Source of the DNA: UBA5448 sp045536965
GTDB lineage: Bacteria; Bacillota; Clostridia; Oscillospirales; SIG627
NCBI GenBank assembly: GCA_045536965.1
Contig: JAZSON010000012.1
Location: 1-64,000 of the forward strand
Direction: 5' to 3'
DNA: 64,000 bases
Below the pieces are notes generated by a model. It was not told the origin of the DNA. It did no database searches and saw only the letters and a program-made list of their open reading frames with translations. The stretch's first letter is position 1. Each line of letters starts with the position of its first letter. Made by a program: the position numbers and the translations under genes. Shown piece by piece: positions 60,404 to 64,000 of this stretch.

Positions 60404-61534
60404 TTACAAAAACGAAACAAAGCTCCGCTTGATCTTCACCGCTTGCACGGGACAAAGTTCCTGACAACAATAACAGCGTATGCAATTTTGCATATTGATC
60501 TTCGCCTGCTTTTTCCCCCGTTTATTTCTGACCACCTCGATGGTCTTTTGGGGACAGTCTTGCGCACACTCGCCGCAACCGATGCATTTTTTAGGATCAA
60601 TGGCAGGGCGCGGTTGCAAAAACTTACGGAGAGGGCCGGGCATGTTCCGCAAAATGTTAAACTTTTTCGTGTCAGGCATAACAAAATCACAAAGCGAAAG
60701 ATCTGCCGCATCATCCCCGATCATCTCAAGCTGCTGTTGATCGTCAAACATCCCGCTTGAGCGAGCAGCACAAAAAATCGGAAGCTCGTCTATATCCATT
60801 CCCAGCAAAGACGCACCAACACGATCGACCGCAAAGGCATCTGTACCGCCAAGAATTGCACCGAGATGGCGGGGCGTTCCCCCCGTAGGCCCATTTCCTT
60901 CCATAACAGTGACAGCATCCAAAATATGAAAACTTGGCCTTATCACCCGATTGATGTCGCAGACAAATTTTGAAAAAACATTCACATCGGGAAAACGGGC
61001 ATGCATCTCGGCCTTTTTGATACCGGGAATAACCCCATACAAGTTTTTGGCGCAACCGGTCATTCCCGTCAGCGAATGACTTTTCAGTTTCGTGACATTG
61101 AATAGCACCTTCGCTTCGGCGATCGTGGTAAGCACCTCCACATTTTTACTCGCCTCACCGTCGGGAATAGAGCAAAGTGTCGCCGAAGTATTCAGACAAA
61201 TTTTGACACCGTAGCGATTTGCCACATCCTTCAGCCCCGTCACTTTATACACGCTTTCCAATATATGCGGTGTGTTAAGTCCGCCGGGACATTCCGCGAA
61301 AGTAATGTCGTCGGTACGCTTCTTTAAAATCCGCACCAACCCCTCCAATACGGCAGGATGGGTGGTTGCGGCATCTTCAGGCTTACGCTTGGAAACCAAA
61401 TTCGGCTTAATAACCACCGCTGCGCCCGCAGGCACCATGTTTTCAATGCCGCCGAACGGCAAAAACATCTTTTCCAAAAGCGATGTGATGCGATCGACCT
61501 CATAATCCTCGCAACGGTATAATGCCACTTTCAT
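60404..61534 (-). CDS. DUF362 domain protein with C-terminal 2x[4Fe-4S] ferredoxin
   Basis: A 376-residue protein: residues 1-290 are the DUF362 domain (VVIKPNLVSKRKPEDAATTHPAV, given by position near 44-66, KLKSHSLTGMTGCAKNLYG), and the last 65 residues are a ferredoxin-like unit with two CxxCxxCxxxCP motifs (CIGCGECAQDCP and CIRCYCCQELCP). Two 4Fe-4S clusters are expected. The family is widespread in anaerobes with no agreed function, though redox-linked roles are likely. The stop of plsY overlaps its start (ATGA). Confidence 0.92.
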   Translation of the reverse strand: MKVALYRCEDYEVDRITSLLEKMFLPFGGIENMVPAGAAVVIKPNLVSKRKPEDAATTHPAVLEGLVRILKKRTDDITFAECPGGLNTPHILESVYKVTGLKDVANRYGVKICLNTSATLCSIPDGEASKNVEVLTTIAEAKVLFNVTKLKSHSLTGMTGCAKNLYGVIPGIKKAEMHARFPDVNVFSKFVCDINRVIRPSFHILDAVTVMEGNGPTGGTPRHLGAILGGTDAFAVDRVGASLLGMDIDELPIFCAARSSGMFDDQQQLEMIGDDAADLSLCDFVMPDTKKFNILRNMPGPLRKFLQPRPAIDPKKCIGCGECAQDCPQKTIEVVRNKRGKKQAKINMQNCIRCYCCQELCPVQAVKIKRSFVSFL

Positions 61535-62268
61535 TTTTTCGATTTTCCTCCGGAACCGATCTTATGCTCTTCCATGTTCCAAATGCGCACAATGTTGGAG
61601 CGGTGAAAAACCAAAATCATAACCATGGCAAAAATCGAAAAAGCAAGCGCAATCACATCGGGCGGCAAGCCCAGGCAGGATTTGGAATAGAAATTCAAAA
61701 CGAGAGGATAAAAACAAGCGGCGGTAATGCTGGCCAGGGACACCATTCGCCCCACCAGCAAAACAACGGCAAAAATCACTATAAGAAAGATAAAGACAGC
61801 GGGATTGGTGCACAACACGGTAGCCGCCGCGACCAATACGCCCTTACCGCCCTTAAAGCGGAAATAAATCGGGAAAACGTGGCCGAGAATGCAGAAAAGA
61901 CCCGCAACATATCCACCCGAATTGCCAAGCACCACCATGCCGATCAGAACCGAGATGATCGCCTTCAACAAATCACCGATCAACGTCAAAACACCGGCTC
62001 GTTTGCCAAACACGCGAAACATATTCGTCATACCTGCATTTTTGCTTCCCTCGGTACGGATGTCCTTTCCGTAAATACCACGGGAGATGACCACCGCCGT
62101 GTTGATGCTGCCCACCAGATAGGGAAGCAGTACACAAAGCAAAAAGACCAAAGCGCCCGTCAAAAAAGACAACTTTACATCTGCCAGCAAATTGTACCCG
62201 CCAAACGCTTCCAAGGCTGTACGGGGAGATGAACCGATGGCTTTTAACACACTCAAAAATGTTTCCAT
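61531..62268 (-). CDS. plsY: Glycerol-3-phosphate acyltransferase PlsY, with N-terminal extension
   Basis: A 245-residue membrane enzyme that adds an acyl group from acyl-phosphate to glycerol 3-phosphate, starting phospholipid synthesis. Loop motifs are VGSINTAVVIS, GKDIRTEGSKNAGMTNMFR and HVFPIYFRFKGGKG. The usual protein is about 200 residues; here about 45 extra residues precede the first PlsY helix, containing an amphipathic part. It overlaps the DUF362 gene and follows der after 42 bases. Confidence 0.95.
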   Translation of the reverse strand: METFLSVLKAIGSSPRTALEAFGGYNLLADVKLSFLTGALVFLLCVLLPYLVGSINTAVVISRGIYGKDIRTEGSKNAGMTNMFRVFGKRAGVLTLIGDLLKAIISVLIGMVVLGNSGGYVAGLFCILGHVFPIYFRFKGGKGVLVAAATVLCTNPAVFIFLIVIFAVVLLVGRMVSLASITAACFYPLVLNFYSKSCLGLPPDVIALAFSIFAMVMILVFHRSNIVRIWNMEEHKIGSGGKSKK

Positions 62269-62310
62269 ATAAATACCTCCTGCCGTTTCGCGGCCGTAAA
62301 AGCTTCCTCA

Positions 62311-63645
62311 TCAATCGTCTTTTTCGGTATCGCCCTTTTCGCGAATGATCAGCTTGATGGGCGTTCCTTTAAATCCGAATGCCTCGCGCAAGCAGTTTTC
62401 AATATAGCGACGATAAGAAAAATGAAACAGTTCGGCATTGTTGCAAAAAATAACAAATGTAGGCGGTTGCACACCGATCTGGGTCATATAATAAATTTTC
62501 AACCGTCTGCCCTTGTCCGAGGGCGGCTGCACACGGGTCGTTGCATCGTTGAGCAAATCGTTGAGCATACCGGTGGTAACACGAAGGGATGCCTGTGCGT
62601 TCACCTCGTTGATCATATCATAAAGGCGATCCACCCGTTGCCCACTTTTGGCAGAAAGGGTCAAAATAGGCGCGTATGTCATGTAGGAGAGTGAGGTGTA
62701 AACATCTTTGGACACTTGAGAAAACGACGTTTTCTCCTTGTCGATCAGATCCCATTTATTGATACAAATAATACTTGCCTTTCCCGCCTCGTGTGCAAGA
62801 CCGGCAACTCGCTCGTCTTGTTGCGTCACCATTTCCTGCGCATCGATCATGATAAGGCAGACATTGGCGCGTTCCACCGCCATGCGTGCGCGAAGCACCG
62901 CATACCGCTCAATGGCATCTTCCACTTTGGAAGCGCGACGAATTCCCGCCGTATCGATCAAGGTATAGTTGCCGTGTTCATTGCGCAACGGGGTGTCAAT
63001 AGCATCACGGGTTGTCCCCGCCACCGAAGAAACAATCACACGTTCTTCGCCGAGCATACGGTTGACCAGACTACTTTTTCCGGCATTCGGTTTGCCGATG
63101 ACAGCCACGGAAATCCCGTCTTCTTCCTCGCCTTCGGTCACCGTTCCTTTTATAGCATCTACCACACGGTCCAAAATATCACCGGAACCCGTGCCATGAA
63201 GAGAGGAAAGGGGGATGGGATCGTCAAATCCAAGTTCATAAAACTCATAAAATTCAGGAGGCGGCGCGCCGACGCCGTCCACCTTGTTGACAGCCAACAC
63301 CACAGGCTTTTTAGATCGCTTCAGCATAGCAGCGATCTCGCGGTCGGCAGCCGTCACACCGCTTTGCAATTCGGTCATAAAAACAATAGCGGCGGCAGAA
63401 TCGATGGCAAGCTGAACCTGTGTCAAAATGTGCCGCAGAATCACGGTATTGGCTTTGGGTTCAACACCACCTGTATCCACAAGAAGCATATTTACCCCAT
63501 TCCAAGTGATATCAAACATAATACGGTCGCGGGTAACGCCGGGCGTGTCCTCCACAATGGAAATACGCTTACCGACAAGCTTGTTAAAAAACGTGCTTTT
63601 TCCGACATTGGGCCGCCCCACGATAGCAACAGTAGGTTTTGGCAT
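62311..63645 (-). CDS. der: GTPase Der (EngA)
   Basis: A 444-residue double GTPase needed for 50S ribosome assembly. Domain 1: GRPNVGKST, DTPGVTRD, DTGG, NKVD. Domain 2: GKPNAGKSS, GTTRDAIDT, DTAGIRR, NKWD. The C-terminal KH-like domain ends with FGFKGTPIKLIIREK. It follows the DUF512 gene after 13 bases and precedes plsY, a common clostridial neighbourhood. Confidence 0.98.
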   Translation of the reverse strand: MPKPTVAIVGRPNVGKSTFFNKLVGKRISIVEDTPGVTRDRIMFDITWNGVNMLLVDTGGVEPKANTVILRHILTQVQLAIDSAAAIVFMTELQSGVTAADREIAAMLKRSKKPVVLAVNKVDGVGAPPPEFYEFYELGFDDPIPLSSLHGTGSGDILDRVVDAIKGTVTEGEEEDGISVAVIGKPNAGKSSLVNRMLGEERVIVSSVAGTTRDAIDTPLRNEHGNYTLIDTAGIRRASKVEDAIERYAVLRARMAVERANVCLIMIDAQEMVTQQDERVAGLAHEAGKASIICINKWDLIDKEKTSFSQVSKDVYTSLSYMTYAPILTLSAKSGQRVDRLYDMINEVNAQASLRVTTGMLNDLLNDATTRVQPPSDKGRRLKIYYMTQIGVQPPTFVIFCNNAELFHFSYRRYIENCLREAFGFKGTPIKLIIREKGDTEKDD

Positions 63646-63658
63646 AATTAAAATCCTT

Positions 63659-64000
63659 TCAATCCTGTGTCAATGCCGACACAAAAGAAAATCCGTCATT
63701 TTCCAAAGGAATCACCGAAACACCGAGTTGTTTTGACAATTCTTCCGGCGTGGTGTCATCCAAAAACTTATCCCGCTCAAACCGCAGAGAAACGGCGGGA
63801 ATATACAAAGTGTCTCCCAAATCTTTCCCCTTGAGTGCCAAAAGATAATCGCTTCCGGTCAAAAGACCGGCCACCGTTACCGACTCGCCGAAAAACAAAT
63901 TCTTTACGGGATACACCCTACAGTTCACAGTATAACATTTTTTTTGCACCTTTGCAACCATGGCGCACATAAAATCATACGCCGCCTCACCGGTCGCAAT
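63659..64000 (-). CDS. DUF512 family protein, C-terminal part (cut by window edge)
   Basis: The last 113 codons of a minus-strand gene that enters from the right edge in frame. TGEAAYDFM, VKNLFFGESVTVAGLLTGSD, YIPAVSLRFERDKFLDDTTPEEL are typical of the DUF512 domain (PF04459), found in the C-terminal half of clostridial Fe-S/PDZ-like proteins of 430-450 residues. The start lies outside the window. It is just upstream of der, as in many clostridia. Confidence 0.9.
   Translation of the reverse strand: MATGEAAYDFMCAMVAKVQKKCYTVNCRVYPVKNLFFGESVTVAGLLTGSDYLLALKGKDLGDTLYIPAVSLRFERDKFLDDTTPEELSKQLGVSVIPLENDGFSFVSALTQD

Overview
The window reads as chromosomal DNA of an anaerobic, probably spore-forming member of the Clostridia (an Oscillospiraceae/Christensenellaceae-like gut Firmicute is my inference). 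The reasons are the sporulation genes spoIIR and ylmC/ymxH, an HPr with both His15 and Ser46, PyrK/PyrD type B dihydroorotate dehydrogenase, the one-chain clostridial type of PurL, TPP and ZTP riboswitches, dense short-spaced operons, and many promoters of the form TTGACA-17-TATAAT. I found no tRNA, rRNA, CRISPR array or insertion sequence.

Layout. 1-4.3 kb: end of an unknown gene, then a minus-strand operon of a putative glycoside hydrolase, a GH43-like propeller and a ceramidase-like protein. 4.4-8.1 kb: cysteine-desulfurase-like gene with a DUF3343 partner, a sugar-ABC ATPase (MsmK/UgpC type), a Cys/Asn-repeat micro-membrane protein and rpe. 8.1-14 kb: a candidate small RNA, two tandem duplicated esterases, recD2, comF-like, an S1-domain gene. 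14-20.5 kb: a structured candidate RNA, DUF1292, sugar isomerase-like proteins, a metallophosphoesterase lipoprotein, an AAC(3)-like and a GNAT-like gene. 20.6-31.8 kb: Ca2+ P-type ATPase, a 90-bp palindrome, a possible six-gene operon (EamA transporter, galactokinase variant, membrane protein, walJ, rlmH, GH43-like), a LIM-like zinc lipoprotein with a lipid kinase, then pgk-tpiA. 31.9-37.4 kb: HPr, uvrC, ylmC, a third candidate small RNA, and a lone phage-type terminase pair (terL, terS) with a TPP-riboswitch/thiT unit lodged between the two.

37.5-48.1 kb is a purine operon under a ZTP riboswitch: purE-purF-purM-purN-purO-AICAR formyltransferase-purD::purL. Two things stand out: the last gene is a single 1651-residue PurD-PurL fusion, and bifunctional PurH is replaced by archaeal-type PurO plus a stand-alone transformylase. 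48.2-49.7 kb is putP. 49.8-58.7 kb is the pyrimidine operon pyrC-carB-pyrK-pyrD-pyrF-pyrE-pyrB-pyrI behind a strong promoter, a 12-bp inverted repeat and a likely transcription attenuator; carA is not in the window. 58.9-64 kb: spoIIR, ispE, a DUF362 ferredoxin-like protein, plsY, der and the end of a DUF512 gene.

The strongest leads for something new are the orphan terminase pair around thiT, the PurD-PurL fusion, and three unclassified structured RNAs with their own terminators.
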